Under the pieces are notes generated by a model. That model saw nothing but the letters and a program-made list of their open reading frames with translations. It ran no database searches and was not told the origin of the DNA. Shown here piece after piece: positions 42,288 through 51,874 of a stretch of DNA of 64,000 nucleotides (positions are counted from its first letter, which is position 1; each line of letters opens with the position of its first letter). The stretch is from Novosphingobium sp. Leaf2. Its GTDB lineage: Bacteria > Pseudomonadota > Alphaproteobacteria > Sphingomonadales > Sphingomonadaceae. The stretch lies in NCBI RefSeq assembly GCF_001421325.1, contig NZ_LMJY01000016.1, forward strand, positions 248,307-312,306. The letters run 5' to 3'. The position numbers and the translations under genes were made by a program.

Positions 42288-43022
42288 TCAGTTGCGCTGG
42301 CCCATGAAGCTGAGCAGGAACTGGAACATGTTTATGAAGTCCAGATACAGGCTCAGTGCGCCCAGAACCACAGCCTTACCGATAAAATCGGTGCCCTGCA
42401 GTTGGTAGTACTGATTCTTGAGCATTTGCGTATCATAAGCGGTCAGGCCCGCGAAGATCAGCACGCCCAGCACCGAGATCGCCATCTGCAACGCGCTCGA
42501 ACCCACGAACATGTTCACCAGCGAAGCGATCAGAATGCCGACAACACCCATGATCAAGAATGTGCCGAAGCCCGAAAGATCCTTCTTGGTGGTGTAGCCA
42601 TAGAGGCTAAGGCCGGCAAATGCCGCCGCCGTGGCAAAGAAGGTCACCGCAATCGACGACCCGGTGTAGATGATGAAGATCGTAGACAGCGACAGACCCA
42701 TCACCGCAGCGAACGCCCAATACAGCGCCTTCAAGGTGCCTTCCGAGAAGCGGTTCGCACCGCCGCTGATCGCGAACACAAAGCCCAGCGGCGCCAGCAT
42801 CACTAGCCATTTGATCGGGGACTGCATCATCTGCAGCGCGTACGGCATGAACAGTAGAGCGACGATGCCTGACAGCAGGACACCAGACGCCATATAGTTG
42901 TAGATCGACAGCATATGCCGCCGTAGACCCGCATCGTACGTGGTCCGGCCGGCGGTACGCCCGTCCAGGCTCGGAGACGCACCGAAGCCCTTGCGGGGCT
43001 GGGGGTCGTTCCAATTCGCCAT
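42288..43022 (-). CDS. Bax inhibitor-1/YccA family membrane protein
   Basis: 244 residues with seven hydrophobic helices and family patterns (RRHMLSIYNYMASGVLLSGI, TYDAGLRRH, GLTAYDTQMLKNQY, ALSLYLDFINMFQFLLSF). YccA-like proteins modulate FtsH or ion/Ca2+ leakage across the inner membrane; the role here is unknown. AGGAG lies six bases before the ATG, and a terminator follows. Confidence 0.93.
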   Translation of the reverse strand: MANWNDPQPRKGFGASPSLDGRTAGRTTYDAGLRRHMLSIYNYMASGVLLSGIVALLFMPYALQMMQSPIKWLVMLAPLGFVFAISGGANRFSEGTLKALYWAFAAVMGLSLSTIFIIYTGSSIAVTFFATAAAFAGLSLYGYTTKKDLSGFGTFLIMGVVGILIASLVNMFVGSSALQMAISVLGVLIFAGLTAYDTQMLKNQYYQLQGTDFIGKAVVLGALSLYLDFINMFQFLLSFMGQRN

Positions 43023-43179
43023 TTCAAACTCCTTTTGCGGAAAAACAGCGCACAATGCGGTTCCGCACCATGCGAATATCGCCCTGCTTGCCGCAACTTT
43101 CAAGGAGAACCGGCAGCCTGCATATGTGACAAAGTGTAAAGGCCTTGCAGGCGGTTTCGTTCCCCTGTTTCCGTTGCCC

Positions 43180-43983
43180 TCAACGGGCCGCCGCCGCCAT
43201 CTCTGCATTGCGATCGCGGGAGGCGCGCATGGCCCTGGCAATCAGCCGTGCAAATGCCCCGTCAGCGTCGAGCACGTCCATTCCCGCCCGCGTCGATCCG
43301 CCGGGGCTGGCCACCTTGTCAGCCAGCATGGCCGGCGAAAATTCCGAGCCCGCCGCCAACTGCGCCGCGCCTTCCACCATCGCCAGAGCCAGCCGGCGCG
43401 CCTGCGCTTCGTCCAGCCCCAGGGCCACGCCGCCCGATCCCAGTGCGTCCACGAAGCGATAGACGAACGCTGGCCCGCATCCGGCAAGGGCGGTAACCGC
43501 ATCGAACAGATCTTCGCTGGCCAGCCATTCCGGCGTGCCGAGCGGTTCCATCAACCGGGTGACCGCAGCACGGCCCAGTTCGTCCAGACCGCGCGCATCG
43601 AGCGCAATGGGCGATTTGCCGATCGCCGCGGCAAGATTGGGCATCACCCGTACCAGCGCGCCTGCCTGTGGGAAACGCGCCGCAAGGCTGGCAAACTCAA
43701 TGCCGGCCAGGATCGACAGCAGCACGGTTTCGCGGCCTACAATGGGAGCCAGCTGCGCTGCCACGTCGTCCAGCCCCTGCGGCTTCACCCCCAGCAGCAC
43801 GGCATCGAAGCGCCCGTCGTGCGGCAAAGCCGGCAGCAGCGAAACGCCGGGCGGCACGGCATCGCGATGGGGATCCACCACGGTAAATCGCGCAGCCGGA
43901 AGGCCGCCAGCCAGCCAGCCTGTCAGCATCGCACCGGCCATATTGCCGCAGCCGACGAGCAGGATGTTCTGAAACCGGTCCAT
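43180..43983 (-). CDS. proC: Pyrroline-5-carboxylate reductase
   Basis: ProC reduces pyrroline-5-carboxylate to proline with NAD(P)H. The 267-residue protein starts MDRFQNILLVGCGNMAGAML, the Rossmann motif. Later it has the ProC signature region GSGGVALGLDEAQARRLALA and SPGGSTRAGMDVLD. AGGAGG lies four bases before the ATG. It follows the YbjN gene by 68 bases. Confidence 0.96.
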   Translation of the reverse strand: MDRFQNILLVGCGNMAGAMLTGWLAGGLPAARFTVVDPHRDAVPPGVSLLPALPHDGRFDAVLLGVKPQGLDDVAAQLAPIVGRETVLLSILAGIEFASLAARFPQAGALVRVMPNLAAAIGKSPIALDARGLDELGRAAVTRLMEPLGTPEWLASEDLFDAVTALAGCGPAFVYRFVDALGSGGVALGLDEAQARRLALAMVEGAAQLAAGSEFSPAMLADKVASPGGSTRAGMDVLDADGAFARLIARAMRASRDRNAEMAAAAR

Positions 43984-44051
43984 GATGCCTCCTAAGCACT
44001 GTGTGCGCAGCGCTTAGGGCAGCGGCGCAATCGTGCCAAGGGGCCGGGCGC

Positions 44052-44570
44052 TCACGCTTCGCCGGCGGCGTCTACCATGGCTGCGGCCAGCGCTTCGGTG
44101 GGGGTCTTGTCCCCCCACAGGATGAACTGGAACACCGGATAGAAGCGATCGCACTCCTCGATCGCGGCTTCCACCACCATCTGCGCCTGGCCCGGCCCCA
44201 GCAATCCGTCCGGCCCCAGCATCAGCCCGTGGCGATACAGGATCACCCCGCCATTCGACCACACATCGAAATGACCGAGCCAGAGCTGCTCGTTGATAAG
44301 CGCCAAGGCCTCGAACACGGCTAGACGCTTGTCGTCGGGGATGCGGATGTCGGGCAGGCACAGCAGTTGCAAGACGCGGTCTTCCGAACGCCAGATCGCC
44401 TGCAACTGGTAGGTGGCCCAGGCGCCCTTGATCTCAGCCGAGATTTCATCCTCGCCCGTATAGTCGAAAGGCCAGTCCCGCGCTTCGAACAGCGAGGCAA
44501 GCATATCCACGGGCGCGGCCTCGTCGTCCCGGTCGATATCGTCCTGAACCGTCCTCATACTCTGTGACAT
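44052..44570 (-). CDS. YbjN domain-containing protein
   Basis: 172 residues from ATG 44570, which has GGAGG four bases upstream; a further in-frame start exists upstream without support. The YbjN-like sensor fold is seen in DMLASLFEARDWPFDYTGED, WRSEDRVLQLLCLPDIRIP and LGHFDVWSNGGVILYRHGLM. YbjN proteins affect motility and stress phenotypes in enterics, with no known biochemical activity. It may be cotranscribed with proC. Confidence 0.88.
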   Translation of the reverse strand: MSQSMRTVQDDIDRDDEAAPVDMLASLFEARDWPFDYTGEDEISAEIKGAWATYQLQAIWRSEDRVLQLLCLPDIRIPDDKRLAVFEALALINEQLWLGHFDVWSNGGVILYRHGLMLGPDGLLGPGQAQMVVEAAIEECDRFYPVFQFILWGDKTPTEALAAAMVDAAGEA

Positions 44571-44718
44571 CAAGCCTCCGCAAACACCGGACATGGATGC
44601 TGCCTTCGGGCGGGTAAGCACAATCCACCCCTCTGCGATCCCCTGCGCATAACTGCATAAGCCTGTTCACAGGGTGTGGATAAGCATGAACGGCAGTTAA
44701 CCCACATGCCCTATACCC

Positions 44719-46785
44719 TCACTTTGAGAGCGGATCGACCGCTTGCCCTTCCGGGCTGGTCCACGGCAAGGCATCGCCAAAGCCCTGCTTGCGCGCCTCT
44801 CCCAGAAACGCGTTGGCGGCTTTCTGCGTGGGGAACGGGCCGATCAGGATACGGTTCGTGCGCCCCATGTCCGCGATGTGCGGCTGCCGGCCTTTGAGCA
44901 ACTTGGGATTTTCGCGAAGATTGCGTCGCCAGTCGAAGGCGATGGCGGATTCATTGCGGCCCACCCCGATCTGCACCCAGATGCGGCTTGGCTGCGGCGG
45001 TGGCACCGGCTTTTTGGCCTTGGCCCGCGCGTCGGCCTTCGCCTTGGCTTGCGCGGCCTTCGTTCTGGCTTCGCGGGCAGTCAGCGGCGGCTCATCAGCC
45101 TCGTCGGCCGCCGCCAGCTTGGTTTCGGCAGGTTTGCCCTTGGCGCTCCTGACCTTGGCACCCTTCGTCTTGGCATCAGCCAGTTCCGCCACCGGCTCCT
45201 GCGCGTCGTCCGCCTTGGCCGGCGCCTTGATGATCTGGACGCGCGGTGCCGGCGGCAGCGGGGTGATGGTGCGGACATCGACCGCGCCGGGCACGGGCGC
45301 AGCTTCTACGGCCGGCGTTCCAAGGTCGGCGAATATCTGGGAAAGAGATGGCGGCGCTGCTGGCGTCGCCGCCGGGGTCGCGGCGGCGGCAGGCACAGTG
45401 GCCGGCGCGCTCTGCATGGTTTCGGGCACAGGTACAGAGCGCTGGGTCAGCGCCGTCAGGGTCGCCTGGCTCGGCAAGATAATGGCGGGGCGCTGCTGAG
45501 GCGACGGCGCGGCGACTGCGGGCGATGCGGGCAGCGGCGGGGTCGCAGCCTGCGATGCAGGCAACCTGCCCAGGTCGAAGCCGGGGCTGGCCGACCTGCC
45601 CGCACCCGCTTCGGCCACTCTTGCAGGCGCGCTCGATACTGGTGCTGATCGCGCAGGTACAGTGGTTCTGGCGGACTCACGGGCTACCGACGCCGAACGC
45701 TCAAGCGCGGCAGGCAGGCGGATTGCAGGCGTGGCGCCGGCAACCGGCGGCAACTCGCCCGCTCCGCGTTCGATGGTGGGATGCGGTTCTGGCGGCGCGA
45801 CACGGTCCGGATCGGTCGCAGCCACTTGCGCAGGGCGCTGCGTAGGCGTGTTGGCCGCCTGACGCGCCTGTCGCCCGCGCGCAGGCGTTGGCTTGGCCGT
45901 ACGCCCGCCCAGCGGCTCGCCGCGTGGGATCAGGCCATTGCCGGCAGCCAGCGTGCGCGACGGGGTGTAGGCCGCAATACGTTCATCGTCCCGGCCAATC
46001 TCGGACGCCCGTGGAAAGCGGCCCAGGTTGGCCGCCGCAGCCTGCTGCGCCCGGGTCAGGCGCGGCATGTAACGCAAATACGGAGAGATATTTTCGGCCA
46101 GCGTTCCGGGCAAAATCTTGCCGACAACTTCGACCGCCTTGTTCGTATCGCCGCCGATCGCCAGCGTGAAGGCATGCGTTCGCCAGCCCGGCTTGTCCTG
46201 CCGGTTCAGCAGCGGCAGCAATGTTGCGTAAGCGCTGGTCTGATCTCCGGCTATCGCCTGGCTCACCGCAAGGCGCATGCGCAGTTCATCGGCATCGCCG
46301 CCCGTGGCGCTGGGCAGCGCCATCGCATAGTAACGCTGCGCGGCGACGTTATCACCGACCAGATCATACGCCAGACCCCGGTCCGCCGCCACTTGCGCAC
46401 TGGCGAACCCGGCCTTTTCAGCAGCATTGAAGGCGGTTATCGCGCCGACCGGATCGCCGGTCATCACCAGCGCGCTGGCAAGACCGGCCTGCACGCGCCC
46501 GTTTCCCGGATCGACCTCCTGGGCACGCTTGTAGAACCCCAGCGCGGCGGCATAATCGTGCAACTGTCGGGCGGCATCGCCAGCATCTGTCAGCGCCGCA
46601 ACGTCACGCGGATCGCGCCCGATCCGGGCCAGCGCGGCGTTGAGATTCTTGCGTTCCACGCCCGGAATCGGCTGCACCACCGGGCGGGATGCGCCGGCAT
46701 TGCCTTGTGCCCACGACGCCGGAGCGAATGCCAGAGCCGCGGCAATGCCCGCGCCGGCCAGCAATCGCGAAACCAATTGATTCAC
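44719..46785 (-). CDS. TPR and SPOR-domain protein
   Basis: 688 residues. A signal peptide (AFAPASWAQG) is followed by TPR-like repeats (about 60-230, with DYAAALGFYKRAQEVDPGNG). A long Pro/Ala/Lys-rich disordered linker (about 270-600) leads to a C-terminal SPOR domain (WVQIGVGRNESAIAFDW, RILIGPFPTQKAAN). SPOR domains bind denuded septal peptidoglycan, so the protein probably localises to the division site. The location right after ftsZ fits this. The start is GTG, 46785 being better spaced from AGGA than the GTG at 46788. Confidence 0.87.
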   Translation of the reverse strand: MNQLVSRLLAGAGIAAALAFAPASWAQGNAGASRPVVQPIPGVERKNLNAALARIGRDPRDVAALTDAGDAARQLHDYAAALGFYKRAQEVDPGNGRVQAGLASALVMTGDPVGAITAFNAAEKAGFASAQVAADRGLAYDLVGDNVAAQRYYAMALPSATGGDADELRMRLAVSQAIAGDQTSAYATLLPLLNRQDKPGWRTHAFTLAIGGDTNKAVEVVGKILPGTLAENISPYLRYMPRLTRAQQAAAANLGRFPRASEIGRDDERIAAYTPSRTLAAGNGLIPRGEPLGGRTAKPTPARGRQARQAANTPTQRPAQVAATDPDRVAPPEPHPTIERGAGELPPVAGATPAIRLPAALERSASVARESARTTVPARSAPVSSAPARVAEAGAGRSASPGFDLGRLPASQAATPPLPASPAVAAPSPQQRPAIILPSQATLTALTQRSVPVPETMQSAPATVPAAAATPAATPAAPPSLSQIFADLGTPAVEAAPVPGAVDVRTITPLPPAPRVQIIKAPAKADDAQEPVAELADAKTKGAKVRSAKGKPAETKLAAADEADEPPLTAREARTKAAQAKAKADARAKAKKPVPPPQPSRIWVQIGVGRNESAIAFDWRRNLRENPKLLKGRQPHIADMGRTNRILIGPFPTQKAANAFLGEARKQGFGDALPWTSPEGQAVDPLSK

Positions 46786-46900
46786 CACACGTCCTTATCG
46801 TCACCCATGCCGCGCCGCCCATGAGGCGCAGCAGATGAACCGTGCTCTAACGCAATTCGCGTGATTTGTGGAATCAGGACCCGGATCACCTTGCGGCCGT

Positions 46901-46933
46901 TTCGAAGGCAAGGCTTCCCGCCTTGCCTTCGAA
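46901..46933. repeat. Perfect 14-bp hairpin after ftsZ
   Basis: TTCGAAGGCAAGGC pairs perfectly with its inverted copy around a five-base loop, four bases beyond the ftsZ stop. No T-run follows on the minus strand, so it is either a Rho-independent terminator with weak tail, an mRNA stabiliser, or a repeat element. Confidence 0.7.
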
Positions 46934-46937
46934 CGTT

Positions 46938-48452
46938 TCACTGGTTGTTCTGACGACCCAGGAAGCGCGGAATGCTGATCGAGCCGCTGTCATCGTCTTC
47001 GGGAGCAGGTTCGCCCGCACCGGGACGGGGGCGCGACAGGTTGGTCATGCGCTCGAACAAGGTGCTGCCGCCGCCCGCAGGCTTGGGACGCGGAGTAGTT
47101 GGAGGCACGCCTTGACCGCCGCCGAGCGACAGTTCGTCCTGGCCGCGCGGGGTTTGCGCGGGAGTCGGCGAGGGCGCGGGTTCGGCGCCGAAATCGAGCG
47201 GGGTCGCCTGCGCCGCAGACGGCGCCGTGAAGCCACGCAGCGGCGGCTTGCTGTCCGCTTCGTCAGACGATCCCAGTTCCAGTTCGGCAGAGGGCTGATA
47301 GGACGGCGGCGAGGCCACCGGCGCGGGCTGCGGGGCCGCCTGTGAAGGCGGCGGGGTCGACGCTACCGGTGCAGCAGGCGACTGGAACGACACCGACGCC
47401 TGGCTGGGCGCCTGAACCGCCGGACGAACCGGTCCGCGTGACGAACCCAGGTTCAGCGGACGTGAGGCGATTTCGGCCATTTCCGAAGTCTGCTCGATAC
47501 CCGTCGCCACCACGGAGACGCGAATCTTTCCCTGAAGATCGGGGTTGAAGGCAGAACCCCAGATGATGTTTGCATCGGGATCGACCAGTTCGCGGATGTG
47601 GTTTGCCGCTTCGTCAACCTCAAGCAGCTTCATGTCGTCGCCGCCGATGATCGAGATGATGACGCCCTTGGCGCCCTGCATCGACACGCCGTCGAGCAGC
47701 GGGTTGGCGATCGCCCGCTCCGCCGCTTCGAGCGCACGGTTGGGGCCTTCGCCTTCGCCGGTACCCATCATCGCCTTGCCCATTTCCCCCATCACCGAAC
47801 GCACATCGGCAAAGTCGAGGTTGATGAGGCCGGGCATGATCATCAGGTCGGTGATCGAGCGAACGCCCTGCTGCAGCACTTCGTCCGCCAGCGAGAACGC
47901 TTCCTTGAAGGTCGTGTCCGCCTTGGCCACCAGGAACAGGTTCTGGTTGGGGATGACGATCAGGGTATCGACGTGCTTTTGCAGTTCCTCGATGCCCGAA
48001 TCGGCGGCGCGCATGCGGCGCGTGCCTTCGAACATGAAGGGCTTGGACACCACGCCCACCGTCAGCACGCCCTTTTCGCGGGCCGCCTGCGCGATGATCG
48101 GGGCCGCGCCGGTGCCGGTGCCGCCCCCCATGCCCGCCGCGATGAACACCATGTGCACGCCGTCCAGCAACCGCTCCAGTTCTTCGCGGGTTTCTTCGGC
48201 GGCAGCCCGGCCCACTTCGGGGCGTGCACCGGCGCCAAGGCCCTGCGTGATTTCCGGACCCAACTGGATGCGGGTTTCGGCGATCGAATTGTTCAAAGCC
48301 TGCGCGTCGGTATTGGCGACGACGAAGTCCACGCCTTCGATCTGCGCCTGGATCATGTTGGCAATGGCGTTGCCGCCCGCCCCGCCCACGCCGATCACGA
48401 GAATACGCGGCCGAAGCTCTTCGATCGCGGGCGGTCCGATGTTAATGCTCAT
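46938..48452 (-). CDS. ftsZ: Cell division GTPase FtsZ
   Basis: FtsZ forms the division ring. The 504-residue protein has the tubulin signature GGGTGTG at residues 109-115, ANTDAQAL, and the T7 loop [11 protein letters not shown]. After the globular domain (to about 325) comes a long alphaproteobacterial linker rich in Pro/Ala/Ser. The conserved C-terminal peptide [10 protein letters not shown] follows, the binding site for FtsA and others. AGGAG lies seven bases before the ATG. About 200 non-coding bases separate it from ftsA, so it has its own promoter. Confidence 0.98.
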   Translation of the reverse strand: MSINIGPPAIEELRPRILVIGVGGAGGNAIANMIQAQIEGVDFVVANTDAQALNNSIAETRIQLGPEITQGLGAGARPEVGRAAAEETREELERLLDGVHMVFIAAGMGGGTGTGAAPIIAQAAREKGVLTVGVVSKPFMFEGTRRMRAADSGIEELQKHVDTLIVIPNQNLFLVAKADTTFKEAFSLADEVLQQGVRSITDLMIMPGLINLDFADVRSVMGEMGKAMMGTGEGEGPNRALEAAERAIANPLLDGVSMQGAKGVIISIIGGDDMKLLEVDEAANHIRELVDPDANIIWGSAFNPDLQGKIRVSVVATGIEQTSEMAEIASRPLNLGSSRGPVRPAVQAPSQASVSFQSPAAPVASTPPPSQAAPQPAPVASPPSYQPSAELELGSSDEADSKPPLRGFTAPSAAQATPLDFGAEPAPSPTPAQTPRGQDELSLGGGQGVPPTTPRPKPAGGGSTLFERMTNLSRPRPGAGEPAPEDDDSGSISIPRFLGRQNNQ

Positions 48453-48652
48453 GTCGCTCTCCTGCAGGCCCGTGGCGCGAACAAAATTTCTTGACCACTG
48501 TGATTGCACGCTTCGATTCGCCTAGGCAAAGGAAGATAAGCCTTTGTCCACAGCGCAAACGCCTGATTTCGCCAGTGTGACACATTCCTTCGCCGGACCG
48601 ACGGTTTATCCATTAACCTTGTGCGGCTGCACCATCGCGCTGCCCCGCACGC
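48453..48652 (-). promoter_or_regulatory. ftsA-ftsZ intergenic region with a GANTC site
   Basis: A 200-base gap between ftsA and ftsZ. GATTC at 48515-48519, about 63 bases before ftsZ, is a GANTC motif, the CcrM methylation site that controls ftsZ timing in Caulobacter (established there; inferred here). A TTAACC half-site near 48612-48617 resembles CtrA sites but no full box is present. Confidence 0.45.
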
Positions 48653-49933
48653 CTAAAAATATTCTCGCAGCGCCTGATACACCCGGCCCACGACGCCAAG
48701 GCGCCCCAGCCGGGCCGTGCTGGTCTGGCTGCGACCAAGCGCACGAATATCCACCGGATTTGCCGCAGCATACAGCACGAGGCCAGCCAGCGTCGAAAAT
48801 CCGGGTTTCACATGCGCTTCGGCCAGCCCGGACAACTGCGCCACGCGGCCAATGCGCACGGGCTTGCCGATCGCCGCCTGTGCATAGTCTGCCAGCCCCA
48901 CCAGTTCCGCGCCGCCGCCGGTGAACACCACCTGCTTGCCGCGCTGGCCGGTGAACCGCATCGTCTTGAGCGCCTTGTTCACCTCTTCCATCAGCATGCC
49001 AAGTTGGCCGGTTATGACACCGATCAATTCGGCGCGGGGAATGCGGTTCTTGTCATCCGCGTGACGGGCGATGGGGCCCGCCCCTTCCTCACCCGGGGCG
49101 TTCACCGGGATCATCTCGCGATGATCGTGCGGGCTGGCGATCGCCGAACCGTTCACGCATTTGAGCCGCTCGGCCTGGAAGCGGCGGATGCCGAAGGCGG
49201 ATGCGATGGCGTCGGTGATGTCTGCAGATCCGATCGGGATCGACATCATGTCCTTGAGCATGCCCTGCTCGTAGATCGCCACGTTGGTGACCTCGCCGCC
49301 GAACTCGACCAGCGCCACACCAAGATCGCGCTCCTCCGGGGAAAGGCACGCCTGCCCCGCTGCGATGGGGGAGCCGACGACGGCCTCCACTTCCAGATGC
49401 GCGCTTTGCACCGCTTCGGTAAGATTGCGGATCGGCGCCCCGTCCGCCAGCATGATGTGAATGTCCACACCCAGCCGTTCGGCATGCAGCCCCTTGGGAT
49501 TGCCGACGCCATGCACGCCATCGAGCCGGTACTGCGCGGGCTGCGCGTGCAGCACCAGCCGTCCGTCCGGTTGAATGACGTCCTTGGCGGAAATGAGCAG
49601 TTGGTCGATGTCTTCCTGCTCGATCCGCCGCCCGCCGATTTCGGCGTCGAACTGGTCGATGCGGCTGGCAAGCCCGGCGCCGGAACAGCCGATCCATACT
49701 TTCTGCACGGCGGTGTCCGCCATCTTCTCGGCCCGGTCGATCGCATCGCGCACGGCATACGTGGCGGCGGCCATGTCGGTCACGTAGCCACGCCGGATGC
49801 CCTGGCTGGCCCGGTGCCCGGAGCCCAGCACGACCATGTCGCCCACTTCGTTGATCCCCGCCACGATGGCGGAAATCCGGAACGAGCCGATGTTCACCGC
49901 GCCAAAAACGCGGGAGATGCGCGCATTGGGCAT
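48653..49933 (-). CDS. ftsA: Cell division protein FtsA
   Basis: FtsA is an actin-like ATPase that tethers FtsZ to the membrane. The 426-residue protein begins MPNARISRVFGAVNIGSFRI. It has the SHS2 insertion (1C domain), the phosphate loop GVALVEFGGEVTNVAIYE and the ATP-binding VVFTGGGAELVG. The C-terminal amphipathic segment YQALREYF is the membrane-targeting sequence. I placed the start at ATG 49933, 16 bases after ftsQ; the frame is open further upstream but overlaps ftsQ. Confidence 0.96.
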   Translation of the reverse strand: MPNARISRVFGAVNIGSFRISAIVAGINEVGDMVVLGSGHRASQGIRRGYVTDMAAATYAVRDAIDRAEKMADTAVQKVWIGCSGAGLASRIDQFDAEIGGRRIEQEDIDQLLISAKDVIQPDGRLVLHAQPAQYRLDGVHGVGNPKGLHAERLGVDIHIMLADGAPIRNLTEAVQSAHLEVEAVVGSPIAAGQACLSPEERDLGVALVEFGGEVTNVAIYEQGMLKDMMSIPIGSADITDAIASAFGIRRFQAERLKCVNGSAIASPHDHREMIPVNAPGEEGAGPIARHADDKNRIPRAELIGVITGQLGMLMEEVNKALKTMRFTGQRGKQVVFTGGGAELVGLADYAQAAIGKPVRIGRVAQLSGLAEAHVKPGFSTLAGLVLYAAANPVDIRALGRSQTSTARLGRLGVVGRVYQALREYF

Positions 49934-49949
49934 CAGCAATTTGCCTGCA

Positions 49950-50927
49950 TCACTGGTCGTCCTCTGCGGCAGCCACCGGGGTGCTGGACGGCACCTTTGC
50001 AGGCACAGCGGTATGTGGCACCGCACCGGCTTTCAGCGCAAGCTCCTGGCTCTCCTGCTCGGGCACGCGCATGTAGATGCGATTGCCCGCGCGCATGTCG
50101 AACGCGGTCACTTTGCCGCCGATCAGCCGGTTGGTGCCATCCAGTCGCGCAAACGTGACGAGCGCGCCCGCCGATTCCCGGTCACCTTCGGGCAGCGCCA
50201 GCACCTGGCCGGTCTGGAAGGTCAGATTCCAGCGGCGGTTGCCGATCCATTCCGCCTCTTGCACGCGCGGCTTTAGCGCGGGCGCAGCTTCGAGCAGATG
50301 CCCCAGCGCCACCACCTGCTGGCCCGCTCCCGGCCCGGACACGATCAGCTTGCCGCCCGCGTCCTTGCGGCTGACCGGCCCCAGTTCGTGGCCGGTATCG
50401 TCGATCAGTACGAACCGGTCCGCCTTGCGCAGCACCGCATGGGGCGTGCGCTCGACGATATCGATCACCAGCGTATCGGGAAGCTGGCGCGATACGCGCG
50501 CGTCCTTGACCCATGACAGGCCCAGCAGATCCTGCCGCAGTCCGTCGATATCGACCAGCGGCATGGCGCGATCCCGCTCCACCAGCGCCTTTTCGTAGAC
50601 CTTGAGCTCGTCGATGTTCTTGACGCCGCGCACTTCGACCCGCTTGACCTCGAAGCCGGTCTGCTGCGCGATCAGCGCCATCTGGTGGCCCGCAAGCCCC
50701 GGCAATCCGGCGAACGAGGCGACCACGCACACCAGCACCGCCGCCCCGCCCAGAATTGCGATCAGGAATAGTTTTTGCAGCTGCGCTTCGGAAAATGGCA
50801 GCCACCCCATCACCATGTCGAGCGCGGAGCCGGTATGCGCCTTGGCCGCACGGACCTTGCGCTGCTGGCCTTGCTGCGCGGCCGCCTTGCGGGCCGTCGT
50901 CCCCTTGCGCCGGATCGTCTGGCTCAT
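49950..50927 (-). CDS. ftsQ: Cell division protein FtsQ
   Basis: 325 residues. A cytoplasmic basic tail (RRKGTTARK) precedes one transmembrane helix (about 52-74). A POTRA domain follows (FEVKRVEVRGVKNIDELKVY), then the FtsQ beta domain (LSWVKDARVSRQLPDTLVID, VERTPHAVLRK). It links early and late division proteins in the periplasm. The start ATG overlaps the ddlB stop by four bases. Confidence 0.95.
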   Translation of the reverse strand: MSQTIRRKGTTARKAAAQQGQQRKVRAAKAHTGSALDMVMGWLPFSEAQLQKLFLIAILGGAAVLVCVVASFAGLPGLAGHQMALIAQQTGFEVKRVEVRGVKNIDELKVYEKALVERDRAMPLVDIDGLRQDLLGLSWVKDARVSRQLPDTLVIDIVERTPHAVLRKADRFVLIDDTGHELGPVSRKDAGGKLIVSGPGAGQQVVALGHLLEAAPALKPRVQEAEWIGNRRWNLTFQTGQVLALPEGDRESAGALVTFARLDGTNRLIGGKVTAFDMRAGNRIYMRVPEQESQELALKAGAVPHTAVPAKVPSSTPVAAAEDDQ

Positions 50928-51874
50928 GGCGCCCCCGGTCCGCGTGCATCTGCCAGCGCTTCGGCAATGATTGCCTCAACCAGTTCGGGGTATTCCATGC
51001 CGCAGGCCCGGGCCTGTTCCGGCACCAGGCTGAGCGGGGTCATGCCCGGCTGGGTGTTGACCTCCAGCAGGAACAATCCGTCGAGCCCTTGGGTATCGTC
51101 CCATCGAAAGTCCGAGCGGCTGGTGCCCCTGCAGCCCAGCAACTGGTGGGCGCGCAAGGCAATGTCCTTGCACGCCTGGGTGATGTCATCCGGGATCTCG
51201 GCGGGGCAGATGTGCTGCGTCAACCCATCGGTATACTTGGAATCGAAATCGTAGAAGCCGGACTTGGGCTTCAGTTCCGTCACCAGCAGGGCGCGATCGC
51301 CGATCACCGCTGTGGTCAGTTCGCGACCGCGAATGTAAGGCTCCGCCAGCAGCGCGTCGAATTCCTGCCAAGGCCCTTTCACATCGCGCGCGATCGGGTT
51401 GCCGTAATTCCCCTCCGCCGTGACGATCGCCACGCCCACCGAGGAACCCTCGTTCACCGGCTTGAGCACATAGGGGCGCGGCAGCGGATCGCGCTGGTGG
51501 ATGTCGGCGGATTTCACCACCCGGCCGCCGGGCATCGGGATGCCGTGGGGGACCAGCGCCTGCTTGGTCAGCTCCTTGTCGATCGCGATCACCGATGTCG
51601 CCAGGCCGGAGTGGGTGTAGGTCAACCCCATCAGGTCCATCATGCCCTGCACGGTGCCATCCTCTCCCGGCGCGCCATGCAGCGCGTTGAAGACGACGTC
51701 GGGCCGGGCATCGGCCAGACGCAGCGCGACATCGCGGTCCATGTCGATCCGGGTGACGCGGTGACCCTTTGATTCCAGCGCTTTAGCCACGCCCTCGCCA
51801 CTCATCAGCGAGACCGGGCGTTCGCTCGACCAGCCGCCCATCAGGACGGCGACATGAAGAGAGGGCAGGCTCAT
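50924..51874 (-). CDS. ddlB: D-alanine--D-alanine ligase
   Basis: 316-residue ATP-grasp enzyme making D-Ala-D-Ala for peptidoglycan. Signatures are GGWSSERPVSLMSGEGVA, FNALHGAPGEDGTVQGMMDL, VLKPVNEGSSVGV and the active-site LEVNTQPGMTPLSLVPEQA. It lies in the murC-murB-[DUF4262]-ddlB-ftsQ chain, overlapping both flanking genes by four bases. Confidence 0.97.
   Translation of the reverse strand: MSLPSLHVAVLMGGWSSERPVSLMSGEGVAKALESKGHRVTRIDMDRDVALRLADARPDVVFNALHGAPGEDGTVQGMMDLMGLTYTHSGLATSVIAIDKELTKQALVPHGIPMPGGRVVKSADIHQRDPLPRPYVLKPVNEGSSVGVAIVTAEGNYGNPIARDVKGPWQEFDALLAEPYIRGRELTTAVIGDRALLVTELKPKSGFYDFDSKYTDGLTQHICPAEIPDDITQACKDIALRAHQLLGCRGTSRSDFRWDDTQGLDGLFLLEVNTQPGMTPLSLVPEQARACGMEYPELVEAIIAEALADARGPGAP

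Noticed and set aside
48603..48618. Imperfect palindrome GGTTTATCCATTAACC resembling a CtrA site upstream of ftsZ
   Set aside because: Only a TTAACC half-site is present; the full TTAA-N7-TTAA pattern is missing and it lies near the end of ftsA, far from ftsZ.
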